DNA from: Anisakis pegreffii
Taxonomy: Eukaryota; Nematoda; Chromadorea; Rhabditida; Anisakidae
Direction: 5' to 3'
NCBI GenBank assembly: GCA_035041965.1
Contig: JAPYMA010000440.1
Coordinates: 1-64,000, forward strand
DNA: 64,000 bases
Every line of letters begins with the position of its first letter. Positions within the stretch are counted from its first letter, which is position 1. A program made the translations under genes and the position numbers. Below the pieces are notes generated by a model. It was not told the origin of the DNA. It searched no databases and saw only the letters and a program-made list of their open reading frames with translations. Shown in pieces: positions 9,450 to 22,069 of this stretch.

Positions 9450-11919
9450 ATGCCGAATCCTCCGGCGAAGGAAGATACTTGGGCATTTGGCCCGATTGGA
9501 TCGCCATTTCCCGATAATCCGGTTAAGGCGCTCGGACAAAATAATATGTATGTGGCGTTGTGGTATAAGAACGGACAGCCGCTGCATGGAAGAGCGTGGA
9601 ACAACGGAGGTGTTATTGAGTGTTCATTCCCGTACAAAAAAGCTGAGCTCACAGGTATTAAAGACCTAGGAGGGCAGATTCAGGTACGCAAAATATTGCT
9701 TATGGTGTTGGTTGCTGAAGTGATGAGTTCGATGGGAAGTAGATCTATCGGATTCGAATTATCTGATGCTTGTTGATCGTCTCCGTACACCGTCTGTTGA
9801 TCAATTTGTGTATGACTGAAATTGTATGATGCACATTAAAATTATATGAATTAAGATTCTACAATATGCTGGCGATCACAATTCGTTAGGTTATTGGTAT
9901 GAATGGATTCGTTACAAAGATCGATTCGAAAAAACGGAGGATAGACAGATGGTGAAATGTGGTGATTCATTACCGATCTTCTGGAAGGATAGACCTGGAG
10001 GAGCGATTTTGGGATATTTGGATAACAAGACCGAGACCGTTGGTTCTTGTTATTATAGCAGATTTAATGTGTTTCGTTCAGAAAGACTGCCTACGGCCAG
10101 AATTATGTAGAGTATGTCGTGATGACGTCGGTAGAGTTGTTCAGTTCGGTTCATTGGAAAATACCACGCATTGAGCTAACAGTAGAACGATATGATCGCT
10201 TAAACTAAATGATTCGACCTTATATTACCAAATAAAAGGTATCTGATCATCCAAAATTGAATAACTCGTCTTCAGGCTTGGTTCTCGCATGATGGCAAGG
10301 CAGAAAGTTATCAAGGTACACCACTTGGTAATATGTGGATAATTGTACGTAACATCAAGGGTGGACCACCGAATTGTGAATGTGGCATTTGCCCTCCGCC
10401 CCCACCACCTCCACCCGTGCCAGCTCCAGGTTAATATCAACTCATCAATCAATTATCCAATGAACTTTTTAACTCATTATTGATATCACAATACAGTAAT
10501 TTTCGAAGTTCCTTAATCGTCTACACTGAAAGATTCAAACATATGCGAGTGTTCATATGTATCTGAATTATTGCACTCAAAAGTGTTCAATAGTTATTGC
10601 CGAAACTAAGCGCTCTTCATTTTCTCTATTCTTTTTCACATTTCTCTGACGACAATATCGAAATTCACCAAAGATTTTGAACCGATGAAGCGAACTCGAA
10701 CGTACGTAGTCTTAACTCATCGGATCCTGAATGCCAATCTTGACCCCAGTACACCACCGGCTCCTCGCGCGATCATTTCAAGTCTACTCACGCACCCCCT
10801 TCTCTCAATTTATACCATCTATTTATGCCGGCTTTTGGCGCTAGACACGACAGCTATCAAATAGCATTGATAACTATTGCATAATTGTCTTGCCTCGTGG
10901 CCGTCAGTGACTTGTTTTGGAATTTTCATCATTATTAGTACAGGTCCACCACCACCGTTGGTAATGCTCGACGAATGGTTGGATTTGAAAATGGGTGATC
11001 CATTCCCAACGAAGAATCTTGTCAAAGCACTTGGCAAATCACTGGACACAATCGCTGGACAGAATCCAGATCAATACGTTGCACTTTGGTATATGCAAGG
11101 TGAACCGATTATGGGTCGTATTTGGAATGATAATGGACGTGTGAGTGTTGCTTGTATCTGACCTTGTGTTTGACTGATGCACTTATGCGTGCACACTTTT
11201 TTGAGTATTTGGAAGAAACGGGAAATTGAATAATAATGTAATGTGTCCAAAAGCTGACTTCTTACTGCAGGTTGCGGCATCATTCGGTTGGTTCAATAAC
11301 GAATACAGCAGTAAAGTTGGTTCCCTCCAAGTATTGGTTGAAATGAGTGATGCTGTCCGTGGCTTTAACTACAGTTGGATACCGTTCTCGGTATGCGGTC
11401 AGTTCGGACAAAAGGAATGGATACCTGTTTATGTTGATTATCCCAAAGGAATTATTTCACCGTGTGTTGTCGACTATGATGGAAAACAAATTCTTGGCAA
11501 GGTTAGATTCATACTTTTAAATGTATACTAATAAAACTGTCTGCTGCACAAAATAATGTTGCCACGAAATTCATCTAGAAATGTCTGGCATAATTTTCAG
11601 TGAATCCAATGTTACTCAGTGTGCGGTTCACTAGCTAGACTGGTAGCAATTCAATGAGATGGTTTTTTCACGATAGCACCTGGAACATCATCATTGAATT
11701 CTCGATGCTGTTGGGATGTAGCTAAGCATTTACTTATGATATTTTGCCACCTATCATAAAGCTATATCAGATGAATTTCAGGTTGATATCCGTAACGAAA
11801 GGGCGAGTGCATCATATAATGGCAAAGAACACGTTCTTACTGGGCCAAAGGTACAACCGCAAATGGTTCTCTGCCGTAAAGCTAAACCAGGATATCAATT
11901 CGAATCGATGCCTTGGTGA
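9450..11919 (+). CDS. Two-module protein with proline hinge (DM9/DUF3421-like?)
   Basis: The six-exon model encodes 378 residues: 9450-9683, 9856-10038, 10276-10429, 10944-11140, 11271-11501, 11782-11919. All phases agree. No signal peptide or membrane segment is visible. Two similar modules of about 150-160 residues are each organised as PFP(D/T)-x-VKALG, YVALWY-x2-G-x-P-x2-GR-x-WN, a middle part, then [14 protein letters not shown] / [14 protein letters not shown] and a DGKAES / NGKEHV core. They are joined by [19 protein letters not shown]. The GKV...YNGKEH...VLC ending is reminiscent of DM9 (DUF3421) repeats, but I am not certain of that assignment. Upstream start codons are not in frame; ATG 9450 follows the TATA box closely. 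The function is unknown, and a cytosolic or lectin-like role is possible. Confidence 0.85.
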
Positions 11920-12780
11920 CCAACTGTATCAAGTGTTCTCTCAAAATCGATATTTGTTCCAGTTCAACTTTTTAGTAGTCTCATTTCGCATTTGTCGTTA
12001 TCTGCTGGTTTTCTGTAATGTGTTCAAACGATTTCAGTTGATTTGATCCGATAAATTTTTTTTTCGGTCATGCGGAAGCGTTCTGCACCACTTACATTAA
12101 TCAAAGTTGCCTTAAGAATATCGAACATTAATCTGTAATGTGTTGACTGTCGCTCAGCAATGCGTATTCACAACGCTGACGTCACGTGGGAACGTCATTA
12201 TCAATCGCCATGCTTCGAGCATTTTTTTTCACGAACTTTTGAAGCGATTTTGCTCATTGCTCAATTTCACCTCAAAATCCCGTATTAGACGATAAGTTTG
12301 CAGACGCCACTGGAACAGTGATCTACGCACCTAGACCAAGTATATTAACGATGCGGCTCGGGAACTGATAAAATCAAAAAACGCATAACTTTTGATAAGT
12401 TCCGATACATTAATTGCTGAGGCTCATCTGAAAAATTCATTTAATGACAAAATGCTGGAGGAAAATTAATGCATACAACCAACTTTATAATCGTAATTTG
12501 TAGTTTGTTGATAAGTTTTTATTAATATCTTTGAATACACTTTGAACGATATCAAAAACGATGCAAATCAACTGATAAGAATGCTTGAGTGCCCATCAAC
12601 GTCATTCTGTTATCACTAAGTTACTGTCATTTGTCATTGTTCATGCCGCAACAAATATGCTGTCGTTGGAACATTCTCGTGAATATACTCAATATTATAT
12701 TCCTCATTGATTCATTTACTTTTCATCGGGTGAATATTTATCATTTCCTCACCTTCATCATATAAACAATGTTTTCGTTT
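11920..12780. other. 3' flank and intergenic sequence
   Basis: No supported coding sequence is seen, and no clear AATAAA hexamer just after the stop at 11919. The sequence is AT-rich with no repeat recognised. Confidence 0.35.
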
Positions 12781-12799
12781 GAGGTACATCAGTCAATCA

Positions 12800-15024
12800 A
12801 TGTTATTTCATCCAGCAATGGTCATACAACTTATAGGCATGAACTCATTCAGAAAGATGAAAATGGCTCTTATTCGAAGTAACAACGGTGTTACAAATGA
12901 TAATAATGATAATAATATTCATGATAGGAATAATTTAAATTCTAATAATAATAACAATAAGCAAGTGAAACCGCCGAATAAACCGAAACGTCGTTTTTTA
13001 CCTCTTTCATTATCATTCGATGACGCCGAAGAACGCAGGAGAAGATTTCAAAGGAAACTGATGTGGGTTTATTGCTATACTTTCTTTGACAGTTACTCTA
13101 AATTATTCGGCATAGTAATGACACTTCCTTATAATAAACGTTCACCACTACGCACACTTCAACAATGCTCGATTTTTTTATTGATCTTCTAAAGAATCAA
13201 CAAACTGCCAACAACGGATATTCATAGCAATGCAATGTCAGACTTGGCAAAGCGAGGAGACGTCAATTCACTTGCTGTAACGATGACCTTAGCAGTACCA
13301 GTCAAAACTGTACTACGATAATAATCAACAATCGGAAAGGTTAAATTTATTGTTCATCCACGCAATCAGATACGTCTGTGAAGTTTCTATGAACATATAA
13401 TTGAATTCCAATATTTGCTTACTTAGGAAATCATTCTAGTTCAAATCGTAATAGACAGAACGATAATCGGTCTTGCATCAGATCGAGAAATGAAAAATGT
13501 GATTTATCAACGACTGAAATTCATGACATCAGTACGAACAAAGAATCATGAAAAAACTAATACAACCATACAGTATTCGAAAACTAAAACGCTAAATAAT
13601 AGAGAATGAATATTTACAGTTGATATTCCATACATTGATGCAGATCCGCCAAAGGCATTAACAGGTCACAACGCAGGAACATCAAATGAAATGATTAAAG
13701 AAAATGATCGGAGCATTAATGCAGTTAAAAATAATAATGATAGCAGTGAATCATATGTTGCCAATAAGTATTCAAATATTAGACCAACTGATACGAATAT
13801 CGAGACCAACTCAAAAAGGTTTCTGGTTTTATTCGCATATTGCCTCGTATTGATAACAGATGCTTTCTTGTTAATAATGCCTTATTTTCCATTTCACATC
13901 ATTTTTCAAAGTACAACTCCCATTTATTTACTTTCTTCTGAATATTAAATGAGTCCGAAAAACATTGGATTTTAGTTGTAATCGAAAAATACTTTATGAT
14001 GGTATTCGATACAAAATTTCGCGAGATTTTTTGATAAATGTTCTCTAATATCAAAAATATCACCAACAAAAATCAATGGAACAATAACAATACCTCTTAC
14101 AGAGGTGTTCCTGCAATAACAGACGATATATCGCCGGATGTTGTACCGTATGCTGAATGGAAAAGGCAGTTCATTGCATCGAATGTGAGTATACCAGAAT
14201 ATACATCCCGGAGTATGCACAATTTGAGGGCCGATAACTGGCAAGGAATCCCAAGAAAAAGAGCTGGATTGAGAAGTGGTTTGCAACCTGAGCATTTGAG
14301 TGAGGATATGTGGTGTGAACAGTCTGGGTTGTACGTTACTTTTCGTAGCAAGATGCAAATGAGTATCATTGATATTTAACACACCTTAATATAATCGATG
14401 GACGATGCAACATCAAAAGATCGAAAACGGCATTCATGTTTTCATATGTAACACATAAATGATCCATTCATAAGGTGGCGAGTTCATATTGAAGAATGTT
14501 GATGAAAAGTTTAGCGAGGTAATTAGTTGCAGACAAATAACAAAGCGGAGTGTGTCGATATCAACGATAAGATTATTGCATTGCATCGTGATCCGGATAT
14601 GTTAGAAACACCGTCACCGACCCTAGAGACGAGTTTATCGGAGACAAGGGAACACGTTAGTTGTCATCATTACCATCCTTTGATAATCATTTTTACCACT
14701 GTTACTGCTACCGGAAAATAGAAATTATTTAATGATGATGCTTATTGTTGTTATCTTCAAATAAAAACAGTGAGTTAAATTAAGAGATCCAGAAAAGAAG
14801 AATCGAGGATGACGAGATTAAGGAGGAAAGTTTATCGGTCAAAGTCAGTGCAATCGATATTCAACAGAAGAAGATCGAAGACTTTACCTCAAAATGACAC
14901 CGACAAGAATGACATTTATATTAATGATAACAATATGAATGGCGACAATTCGAATTCAACAAATATATGGTTTTCATCAACTTCTAAGATTAAATCCGCA
15001 TTCTTAAGAAATAAAAAACAATGA
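12800..15024 (+). CDS. Asn/Ser-rich basic protein, unknown family
   Basis: The seven-exon model has consistent phases: 12800-13066, 13228-13339, 13427-13531, 13620-13818, 14103-14334, 14533-14655 and 14785-15024, giving 425 residues. Visible parts are an Asn-rich stretch, a basic segment (KPKRRFLPLSLSF then AEERRRRFQRKL), a Cys/Arg segment (CNVRLGKARRRQFTCC) and an acidic IPYIDADPPKAL. After these come PYAEWKRQFIASNVSIPEYT, a Pro/Thr/Glu segment and a basic C-terminus with RSKSVQSIFNRRRSK. There is no signal peptide, membrane helix or domain I recognise. The first exon and start are uncertain (ATG 12800, 12818 or 12839), and there may be further 5' exons. The pattern suggests a disordered intracellular regulator, perhaps a tail of a larger protein. 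Confidence 0.6.
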
Positions 15025-15261
15025 ATATCATCAATACGAAAAAAGTAAATGTTCTGTTATTCCAAAGATTAATTGAAAATAAGTTCAACTATATTCACAT
15101 CATTGCCATTGTTTAGTTAACTGTATCTTGAACTCCCAACAGGTTACATCTGTAACTTCAGTTTCTCAATCCTCAAAGAGATTCTAAATGCGAAAAAATA
15201 ACATCAATAAAACTGGAATAATGTTCGATAAATACAATTACATTGATTATTTCATTGCAGA

Positions 15262-15381
15262 ATGCCAAAACATCCGACAACTGTAACACAGCTCCGGGAC
15301 ATCGTTCATAGTTCATCGGACAATCTCGTATCTCCACCTTATCTGCGTTCTTCCAACATTGAGTGCATTAATCGAGTATAG
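15262..15381 (+). CDS. Possible alternative last exon of the Asn-rich gene
   Basis: A strong TTTCATTGCAG acceptor ends at 15260. An open frame then reads MPKHPTTVTQLRDIVHSSSD, continues with NLVSPPYLRSSN and stops at 15379-15381. The amino-acid mix looks coding. The frame does not join directly to the exon ending in a stop at 15024, so it would need an alternative donor inside that exon. Confidence 0.35.
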   Translation: MPKHPTTVTQLRDIVHSSSDNLVSPPYLRSSNIECINRV

Positions 15382-17200
15382 TCATGTATATATAATCATT
15401 ATATCATCATTATCTTATCATCACCACTTGGAGCGATAAGATGCTGTTTATTGAGCAGTAATTTCGAATTGCGATCTTTATTCCTAGTCACGAAAGTATT
15501 TCAATGGAACGCTATAGACGTGAATATGTAGTGATATGCGAATATGTATGTATAAAGTGTGAATATATGTCTCTATGTGCAATGTTATACGCAAGTTTCA
15601 CAGCAAGGACAAGAACTTAATTGTTTACCGTGTTTTGAAAATTGAACTAATAATTAAACTGAATGCACTGATCGTCACCTGATCAATTAAAGAAGAAAGT
15701 AACCTTCATCAATGTACATTGCAGTTGAATCAATGAGAAACATAAGGAAACTCATCATTGTGTTCGCGAGAAAATACTTCATTCAACATCAACGAGGCGA
15801 ATTCTAGAATGAGGTCTACAATCTTAACCAAGTGTCATTCAGTATCACCTCCTACCTGATTAAAACATTCCGTGCTTCATTATTGCAATCCTAGTTTCCA
15901 TTCATACTTCCACCACTCTAACCCATCCACTTCATCAAATTTCTGACATCGGCTGTATTTTTCTTTAGAATGCTAGACGATTTTTTGCTGAATACTTTCA
16001 GATTTCATTCCAACGAATCACTACCTCACTTCATCGTCGTTTCATTATTTATTTGTCTATCGAAAGTGCGCACTTCAAATGGAAGGATCCTTCCTCACCA
16101 ATAAGTGATTTATTTAGATTAAAAAACTGAGATGAATCGTACGATTCATTTTACCGGGAGGTGTAGATTGTGCGAAATCTCATTGTCAGCATTATGTAAG
16201 TTTGGAAATTATTTATACATTATCAGTTGTGTGTAGATGTGCGAATTGGTTGAGTCAAAAGAAAATCGTGTAACTGAACCATTCATCAAGATATTTGCAT
16301 TTTCTGGTTTTATCAAAGCGATCAACTCCTTGTGATCAAACGAGCATTTTGCAATCATTATTACACAACTATGAAATATTCATGGAATAATGATTCAATC
16401 AAGAAAACTTTTCCAACCTCCGCAATTCCTCCCATGGTATCCTCAAATTCCTTCCAGGGCAATTTCCTCCTATAAGAACCGCTGGACGAAGTGATATTCG
16501 TTGGTGAACAATGACTATGTGAAGGAAGATAGATCTGATTTACACGGTTTCAATCCGTCACTCGATAAGGTATAATTTTTGCTACTTCCCAATACAAATT
16601 TGATCATGAAGAGGTGATTTTAGAGCGCAAAAACATTATTGAAGTAGTGGAAGATAACTGGACTGCCTAGTGACGCATGGTCTTCACGCTGTTCCTTGTG
16701 CAGGCTGCATAGTAGAGACGGGTAACCTTTGTAACTGATCATAACATAATGATCAATAGCTAAGAACATGGTTTAAATCAACTATTCCAAATTGCTCATA
16801 AATAAAATCTATAAAGGAATCTTCATACCCTCAAATATTCTTCTCCCATCAAATAAACATCACCACCTCAGTAACTAAAATCAGGAAAAACATTGCGTCG
16901 AAACGTAAAAATAATTGAACTATTGGACAAATGCTGTTCAGTGATTCGAAGGTTACCAAAAAACGATCAAAATCCTTTCACTAATTCTTTCTCACCTTTG
17001 ATTTTGCTTGAAAACATGATGACAAGATCCTTACTGCGATCAAAATGTTCCCGAACCGAGCAGTGTTCATAAGTGCAGTTTCTATTGTATGAACATTTGA
17101 TGCTTTCAAACTTATCACATGTAAACAGTATAATTTTAATGAACCTTTAAGGGGCTCTAATAAGTTTCGAGTTTCATTCTAAATGGTTCGAAAAATCCGG
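15382..17200. other. Intergenic AT-rich sequence
   Basis: No supported gene is found. Scattered ATATAT and TCATCA tracts occur, and no TIR or tRNA pattern was seen. Confidence 0.35.
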
Positions 17201-18060
17201 CAAACTATATTTACAGATGACGTTATTAGCTCAAATTAATTGCTTGCTGTATCATTTTATCATTTCCAAATAGTCTTGGTGAGAATGATTTCTGTTTTGG
17301 TCGCTTTAAACAAAAGTTTTTCGGAACTCCTCGGTGTAGATATGGCTCTTCGTAAGTGGAAATCAGCGTGCTGGAAAGCCGTTTGATATTTCTGCCATCG
17401 AGTTTTGCTGGAAAGAAAGGAATGCAGAGATGCATGCTTGCAGCCGGGAAAGCCGTTTGATGATGTGAGAATTTCTGCAGTTATTCGATAGTTATCACTG
17501 AGTCCTGATTTAGCCGAGCGTTTGTTTCTGATTGGAGTTTGCATCACTTTTATGAACCTCTGACGAGAAACCAGTTTCGTCCGTTCTGCCTCCATTGTTC
17601 AAAGCTAAAATATAAGCCAAAAAAACAAACTATTTGTTGAATGGAGTTTATTCCGTCACTGCAAAATTGCGCTTGCTGTATTTGCGCAAAAAGTGTGTTG
17701 CTATGTACATGGATTAATTTTTTTTTGGATTTGCTAGCAATGGAACTGGGAATTTTCCGGTGGTAATGAAACTGGGAAATGTCGTATTTCACATCGCTGC
17801 TTTCTTGCAAAAACAGCAAAAAGATTTTTTTCTTTGATTTTTAAAACACTGACCGTTTCTGATTCCTGTTTCTGGAGAAAAACTGCTGGCAAAATTTGAC
17901 CCTAAAGTTTTGCACCTGGAGCTGCCGGAATTTGCTCGAACTTTTCAGTACAACAGCATATCGAGCTTCCTCGGCTTTTCAATTTCTCATCGTTGACATT
18001 TGATGAACCGGGTGAACATAGTTCAATTCATCGTAGAAAAATAAACTTTCTCATCAAACC
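17201..18060. other. GC-richer unassigned block with short direct repeats
   Basis: The base composition rises compared with the flanks. GAAAGCCGTTTGAT occurs twice (near 17377 and 17449), each beside related GGAAAG / TTTCTGC contexts. Two minus-strand frames (17260-17595 and 17550-17819) are open but show no domain. It may be a remnant of a repeat element. Confidence 0.25.
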
Positions 18061-18128
18061 AATACACTCTGAGGTGCGTGAGCTGTTCGAAATTAGAGTA
18101 TAGGTTATGTGCTTGCGCACATTCATGA

Positions 18129-18177
18129 AAATACTGCGAATGAAACTCGCGCCCAGCGAGTTTCATTCGCAGTATTT
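18129..18177. repeat. Perfect 22-bp inverted repeat (hairpin)
   Basis: The arm 18129-18150 is an exact reverse complement of 18156-18177, around a 5-base loop GCCCA. The arm includes ACTGCGAATGAAACTCGC. Transcribed from either strand it would form a perfect 22-bp stem. Confidence 0.9.
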
Positions 18178-19280
18178 ATGGCCAACAACTGCTCATTAAT
18201 CGTAAATAATAAATTGCTCATTTTTAACCTCCGTGCGATATCGCAGTATGAATCAAACCTCGCAAAGATTTTCACTGATTTAATTTTCACCAAGTATTCA
18301 ACATAGCATTTTTCGTGTAAAATCCACGTGAACAAGTTTTCAGTATTAATTTTCTCCATTCGATAATGATGTCCTTTTAATTTTATTGAATTTCAAATTG
18401 CCTTAACGCTTTTCATCGATTCTCATAAAAGGCTTTTGTATTTATTCTTTGCAACCGCATCTTCATTATCTGTGAACTGCTGTTTTGTTCGAAATTGGAT
18501 TTTGAATCCCCGATGACGAGAATTCAAGAATTTTGTTAAGGAAACGTTGATAAACTGATCTTGTACAACTTTGGGAAAATTTTGATGCACTGATGTATTG
18601 TGCAAGTGATTCTGAACATCTTCCACATTATAAAATGCTGTTTAAACGAAATAAGCTCGTGTTTGATTGGCTGTAAATGACACGATAAAGTGTCTCGAGT
18701 ATCGTATTTTAAGAGAATGAATGTCTCAGTCATTCGAAGTGATTCATTAGATAGATGTTTATTGGATGCATATGTAAGACATAATCGAAGGAAATCACAA
18801 AACCACACAGATAGAACCTCAGTTCAACCTAACTAACGACCAGGACTTACTGATGTGTTACGTCGAATGCGTCAGTCGAATGTGAAACAACTATTCAACA
18901 ACATCCATCAGCAATAATCCATCTTGAACTGTGATTTTGGAGTTAAACTGATATCAGCTGAGATGAGATGAAATGATGACGAACTTATCACCTCATCTGA
19001 TCAACCAAATAGTGAAGAATAAAATCGCGAATGCTTGGTCGGATTGCTGGTGGTGATTCGATGTTGTTTTCCTCGCCAGCATAAAAAAGAACTGTCTCTT
19101 ACGACCAGAATGACTTCATCTTGAAAGCATATTTGCTGACAGCAATCTGTTTTGCCTGTGTTTGTCCATGACTTACTGATGTTCATTTAATACAAAGACG
19201 TTTTTGGTAAATATCAGGTCCACGGATCGATCCTCATCTTGAAAAGTGCCTGTCGACGTCTGTTCATCTTAAAAGCGGTG
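18178..19280. other. Intergenic, no supported gene
   Basis: Short minus-strand frames (18123-18359, 18423-18626, 18536-18808, 19001-19186) lack splice context or protein-like composition. Confidence 0.3.
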
Positions 19281-19559
19281 CCTAGAAACAGTGGCGTAGC
19301 CAGAATTTCTTCATGGGGGAAGGAGGCGCAAAACGGTCAGATCTAAAATCAGCTGAATTTTGGGGTAGATTTTTCTATGTTTGTTTTTTATTTCTCCTTC
19401 CTCCTCTTGATTCTTTTCCCAACTCCTTTCTCCGTTCCCTCCTCTTTTCAGTTTTCTTCCCCTCCCCCCCCAACCCCTCTTTTTCCACTTTCTCCCAACC
19501 TCGATGGGGGAGTGGCGTAAGTCCCCGGTGTCCTCCTTGTCTACTCCTATGTCTAGAAA
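19281..19559. mobile_element. Non-autonomous hAT-like element with CAGTGGCGTAG terminus
   Basis: The element spans 19289-19551. It starts CAGTGGCGTAGCCAG and ends CTACTCCTATG, an imperfect inverted match to the start. Flanks CCTAGAAA (19281-19288) and TCTAGAAA (19552-19559) form an 8-bp target duplication with one mismatch, as expected for hAT. The interior is pyrimidine-rich with no transposase. CAGTGGCGTAGCCAG termini are common in animal non-autonomous repeats. Confidence 0.6.
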
Positions 19560-21919
19560 CTAACGAACTATCAGGTCACAAAGAGGCATCATGACAATTA
19601 AGAACTTTTAATGTGAAACATTCATTTGTACAAGAACATTTGATAAGAACATCCACTAAAAACAAGCATTCTTGAATTCCTAATCATCAACTAATGAATG
19701 TTACAAACGAGTAAGTAATATAATCTACGCAAAAATAACGCACATACACATGAAACTATTAATGTTGAGGATAAAAATACGACTGAAAACAACAAAAATA
19801 ATGAAATAATTACCAAACGATAATAATATCAAGTAAAAAATAATATCAGCAACGATATTTGCAGCATAAAATCGGCAAGATGGAAGAATTGTGAAAGGGA
19901 GAAGATAAGAAGTGAGGGCGACAAAAAAACTTGCCAATAAGATGACGATTGAAGTGGAATTACTATGATCAATGTAGCATCAGTGTGAAGAAAAAGGCAC
20001 AACGTCAATTATATCACAATGACTCATCCAAAAGGCGAACAAAATGGTGCAGATCAGTTATTGAATTGATCAACTTCTTATACATTAATCTTACAATCGC
20101 GATTCATTAACATTATTTCACACGTGAACAAAGTGCATTCCCTAAATCTTCATTATACCATGAGCATCCTACAATTTTTTAACCTCATCTGTCGTAACTT
20201 TTTAACCGAATCAGGAGAAGTATGGTAATTCGACTTGTTACTTTCTAGTTAAGCACACTGCTTCTCTTTATTTCCGTCACTGTAATGTTTTAGCTCACCG
20301 GAACTGAATAAAATATTTTCAAAGCAGTTTTTAGACAAAATCAGACACATTAGAGGAGTTCATACGATAGCATTCACTCCCTCTCGAACCTGTCTCGGTG
20401 TTTCAGAAAGTGTCCCAAACCCCTTGCCCTTCCATATCAGGCGAACGCTTAGTTCGATCAACGAAATCGACTTTTTCGTTTTAAAATATTCCTTCGCGTA
20501 TTATCACCCATCAAAATGCCCGAAAAATCCAACCAAGAAGCAACTCAATTAAAAATCTTAAAGAGAACAATCATTAAAAATGGACTTTGAGATAAACAGA
20601 CATAGACTATAACCATACAAAATATATACGGCAAATGAAAACTCGCCATTAAAACTATCGAATTATAAATTTAAAATAGTAACAAAAATCAACAGAATAT
20701 CAAATACTATGAGATCTGAGCAAGAAGATGACTCATTCAAGAAAAATACTTCGGAACCTCATTCTCTCAGCCAGATGACCTCTGAGATAAATGACCGAAG
20801 CTCGTTCACTGATCAATCAGATAAAGAATAACTGCAGATACGACATCTCTGCTTTAAAAATCTGAATCACCCTTTAAAATATGAATGCCCTATCGTTAGA
20901 ATCTTAGTGCACAAAAGATTCCAACAAACCTTTCGTCATCCTCATCAACGTCTCAATTCAAAACTAAGCGTTCCTAATACATAACTCAACTCAGATCTCA
21001 TATTCGTCAATCCGTACAGTGGAATGATTAAAATTGTATCAGTTCAACAGACTATTAAGAATGGATTAGAGAATGTTCACAAATTTATTCATTCACTTCA
21101 AAATTCACCGAGTACATACTGTCACAAGTCAAACAAACAAATCCGATTACGATTATAAACTCAAACAAAAATTCTGAAAACTTAAGTGAAAATTGAAGTG
21201 TAAAATTGAACCTGACGAGCAACCCCCGAAGAACTGCTCATTTCCAAGAAGGAAACTAAGCAAGAATAGCGAAAAATCGAATGACTATACTCATGTATTT
21301 GAGAAACGCGTCAAATTCTCGTTTTTGTGGATCGCTGAGATTCAACTTACCTCTATTTCAGCTCTAAACTCGTGCAAAAATGTAATAATATACAATATGT
21401 GGATTAGAGTATCGTTGTTAACAGAAACAACAATGCGAATAAACAGTGATAAAATAATTCGCGAGTGTTCGTCCATAAAATTCTACCTTTAAAAAGTCTA
21501 TTGTAGTCGCCCGTCAAAAACACAAGCAATAAAGAACGGCAACGAGGAAATTATAGAAACTCTTGAATGTGAAAAATACATCCAACGGAATTGCATTCAA
21601 TAACACTGTATTTCTTGCCACAGATCACTTTTCGGGACTAGGGAGCTAATTATCGGCGAAGGATCCGATATCATTGTTGGCAGCGTCTCAATAAATGTAC
21701 TTATGATTCCGATGAATCCGTGATAAGAATCCCAGAAGCTTGGTCAAGATTCAGTGCCACTGCGAACCAATTCAAAAGGGAGAGGGAATTGAATGATTGC
21801 ATATGCAACGAAACTGTGATCAAAATGACGCTTCAAAAAACAACGAACAGGGTTAACGAACAATAATCCAAACGATAACGAACAAACAACGTGAAACGAG
21901 TTATTTGATTTCATTCCAT
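19560..21919. other. 3' flank of the dve-1-like gene and intergenic DNA
   Basis: AT-rich sequence. The part next to 21919 is presumably 3' UTR of the minus-strand dve-1 homologue. The frame at 21193-21492 has no supporting context. Confidence 0.3.
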
Positions 21920-22069
21920 TTAAATCATGAGTTTAACATTCTCTCCCGTTTGCATTCGCTTACATTTAGCTCGGCGATTTTTGAACCAAATTTTGACGTT
22001 ATGTGTTGAGATTGGTGGGTAACTCTGACGGTATTGACAGCTGTTCAACGCTTCTGTATACTGATCAAT
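21920..22069 (-). CDS. dve-1: dve-1-like last exon: helices 2-3 of homeodomain 2
   Basis: A TTTAAG acceptor precedes [20 protein letters not shown], then [17 protein letters not shown] and a short tail to TAA at 21920-21922. [10 protein letters not shown] is the recognition helix. The protein ends 10 residues after the homeodomain. Confidence 0.88.
   Translation of the reverse strand: MDQYTEALNSCQYRQSYPPISTHNVKIWFKNRRAKCKRMQTGENVKLMI

Noticed and set aside
10086..10203. Constitutive third exon of the two-module gene
   Set aside because: Aligning the two modules shows exon 2 joins directly to 10276; inclusion would break the module and hit a stop.
12779..13192. Single-exon reading through to 13192
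   Set aside because: After 13066 the frame changes composition, and a phase-compatible exon at 13228 continues the protein better.
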